From positions 1 to 22,285 of the forward strand of contig CATWQE010000040.1 of assembly GCA_958352855.1 (NCBI GenBank): 22,285 bases of DNA, given 5' to 3'. How positions within the stretch are numbered: position 1 is the stretch's first letter; every line of letters begins with the position of its first letter. The position numbers were made by a program, and so were the translations under genes. The DNA comes from an uncultured Bacillota bacterium. GTDB lineage: Bacteria; Bacillota; Clostridia; Lachnospirales; Lachnospiraceae. The notes beneath the pieces were generated by a model. That model was not told where the DNA came from. It ran no database searches and saw only the letters and a program-made list of their open reading frames with translations. This document shows, one piece after another, positions 20,761 to 22,285 of this stretch.

Positions 20761-22257
20761 ATGCTGGAGCAGATTGATTTGACCAAAAAAATGCCGAAAG
20801 AAGTATATCAGGAACAGATGGAACAAATGGAAAGTGAACTGGCAGCTTTGCAAAGGGAATGTAAGGCTCTGGGAATTCCTGTGATTCTTGTATTTGAAGG
20901 TCTGGATGCGTCGGGAAAAGGGGTACAAATTAATAAACTGATACATCCCTTAGATCCCAGAGGATTTGAAGTACATGCCATTAAGGAAGAAACAGAAGAA
21001 GAGCGTATGCATCCTTTTTTGTGGAGATTTTGGACGAAAACACCGGAAAAAGGACGCATGGCTATTTTTGATACCAGTTGGTATCGGAAGGTTTCCATAG
21101 AACGGTTTGATCATAAGATGTCCAAAGAGGAACTGGCCTATGTGTATCAGGAAATCACTACCTTTGAACGTGCGCTGGCAGATGACGGGAATGTTTTAAT
21201 CAAATTCTTTTTGCACATTAGCCAGAAGGAGCAGAGAAAGCGTTTTGATAAGATGCTGCATTCTAAAGAAACTGCCTGGAAGGTAAGCAGGGAGGATGAA
21301 AAGCGTAATAAGGAGTATCGCAGGTACAAAGAAATCTGTGAGGAAATGTTAGAGCGCACAGAAAGTGAATATGCTCCATGGATTCTCATTGAGGCAGAAG
21401 ACAGGAGATTTGCTACAGCCAAAATTTTTGCTCAGGCTATCCGTCAGCTAAAGGAACGGATTTTACAGGAAAAAGCGGTTGGGAAATCAGCTTCCCAAAG
21501 CAGTGATATACAGGTGGAAACAACACAGAAACATCTTATGGAATCTTCTGTGTTAAGCAAAGTAGACTTAACACTGGCCTACACAGAGGAAGAGTACAAA
21601 AAAAGGCTGAAGGCTCTTCAGGAGAGACTGGAGCTTCTTCACAGTGAACTTTACCGGAAGCGGATTCCCATGGTTCTGGGATTTGAGGGTTGGGACGCAG
21701 GAGGAAAAGGAGGAGCCATTAAACGCCTCACAGACGCCATGGATCCCAGAGGTTATCTGGTAAGTCCCACTGCAGCGCCTACGGAAACAGAGAAAAATCA
21801 TCACTATCTGTGGAGATTCTGGAAAAATATGCCAAAGGACGGACACGTTACTATTTTTGACCGTACCTGGTATGGAAGGGTCATGGTGGAGAGAATAGAG
21901 GGGTTCTGTACAAAGGAAGAATGGCAGAGGGCTTATCGGGAAATCAATGATATGGAATCTCATCTGGCTCATTCCGGTGCGATTGTGCTGAAATTCTGGA
22001 TGCAGATTGACAAGGACGAACAGGAACGCAGATTTAAAGAGCGCATGGAAAACCCGCAGAAGCAGTGGAAGATTACAGACGAGGACTGGAGAAACAGGGA
22101 AAAGTGGGATTTTTACGAAGAAGCGGTAAATGAGATGATTATCCGTACCTCCACTTCCTATGCGCCCTGGATTATCGTAGAGGGAAATAATAAATATTAT
22201 GTCAGGGTAAAGGTCCTGGAGATTTTGGTAGATGCCATGGAAGAAAGGCTGAACTAA
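20761..22257 (+). CDS. pap: Two-domain polyphosphate:AMP phosphotransferase (PPK2 class II)
   Basis: 498 residues made of two tandem PPK2 domains, about 1-240 and 265-498, like the PAP enzymes that make ADP from AMP and polyphosphate. Each domain has a P-loop: EGLDASGKG at 46-54 and EGWDAGGKG at 309-317. Each is followed by DPRG and by the lid motif, FDTSWYRKVSIER (103-115) in the N-domain and FDRTWYGRVMVERIEG (366-381) in the C-domain. The C-domain keeps the consensus Arg of the D-R-[ST]-W-Y motif, while the N-domain has Thr there (T105). This fits the known pattern in which the C-terminal domain carries catalysis. The start is fixed by AAAGGAGG 7 nt upstream. Only 28 bases follow the stop, with no visible feature. 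Confidence 0.9.
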   Translation: MLEQIDLTKKMPKEVYQEQMEQMESELAALQRECKALGIPVILVFEGLDASGKGVQINKLIHPLDPRGFEVHAIKEETEEERMHPFLWRFWTKTPEKGRMAIFDTSWYRKVSIERFDHKMSKEELAYVYQEITTFERALADDGNVLIKFFLHISQKEQRKRFDKMLHSKETAWKVSREDEKRNKEYRRYKEICEEMLERTESEYAPWILIEAEDRRFATAKIFAQAIRQLKERILQEKAVGKSASQSSDIQVETTQKHLMESSVLSKVDLTLAYTEEEYKKRLKALQERLELLHSELYRKRIPMVLGFEGWDAGGKGGAIKRLTDAMDPRGYLVSPTAAPTETEKNHHYLWRFWKNMPKDGHVTIFDRTWYGRVMVERIEGFCTKEEWQRAYREINDMESHLAHSGAIVLKFWMQIDKDEQERRFKERMENPQKQWKITDEDWRNREKWDFYEEAVNEMIIRTSTSYAPWIIVEGNNKYYVRVKVLEILVDAMEERLN

Positions 22258-22285
22258 ATTTTATGTTAAAGTGGTATAAGCAGCT

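Overview
The window looks like a chromosomal stretch from a low-to-moderate GC Gram-positive anaerobe of the class Clostridia, most likely a Lachnospiraceae gut commensal. This is inferred from the AGGAGG-type ribosome sites, the rnfCDGEAB gene order, a four-domain S1 protein next to ispH and cmk, a biotin-domain-less decarboxylase alpha subunit, and a NusG-domain-II / Gx-transporter pair. I see no prophage, insertion sequence, CRISPR array, rRNA or tRNA gene. Almost all of the DNA is tightly packed operonic coding sequence.

Layout. (1) 2-508: the 3' end of an oxaloacetate/pyruvate-type carboxyltransferase (oadA-like), then a 221 bp gap with a long hairpin and a promoter. (2) 730-5529: a probable operon of RpiR/MurR-family regulator, HI0933-type flavoprotein, cmk, ispH and rpsA, closed by a strong terminator. 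(3) 5552-6676, minus strand: a YprB-like RNase H-fold exonuclease that converges on that terminator and diverges from the next operon. (4) 6857-11853: the complete rnfCDGEAB operon for the membrane-bound ferredoxin:NAD+ oxidoreductase. A roughly 155 nt, highly structured RNA element starts exactly at the rnfB stop codon and ends in a T-run. (5) 12091-14617: NusG-domain-II protein, Gx-type membrane protein, ruvA, ruvB. (6) 14687-20129: zapA, a U32-family RNA-hydroxylase-like protein, a SEDS glycan polymerase and its class B penicillin-binding protein. (7) 20256-22257: a Nudix hydrolase and a two-domain polyphosphate:AMP phosphotransferase.

How the genes work together. The Rnf complex couples reduced ferredoxin oxidation to NAD+ reduction and ion export. 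A sodium-pump decarboxylase alpha subunit lies in the same window, so two ion-gradient enzymes are represented. The zapA-to-PBP block serves division and wall synthesis. cmk, ispH, rpsA, ruvAB and the two putative rRNA-modifying enzymes are housekeeping. The Nudix/polyphosphate pair handles nucleotides and polyphosphate.

The most interesting non-coding signal is the structured RNA at 11852-12008: a 20-pair closing stem, a 12-pair second stem, a perfect 9-pair apical hairpin and a possible pseudoknot. I could not assign it to a known family. Other points are a four-cysteine tail on RnfE, an extracytoplasmic four-cysteine NusG-II protein beside Rnf, perfect-arm palindromes at two promoters, and direct repeats at the regulator promoter.
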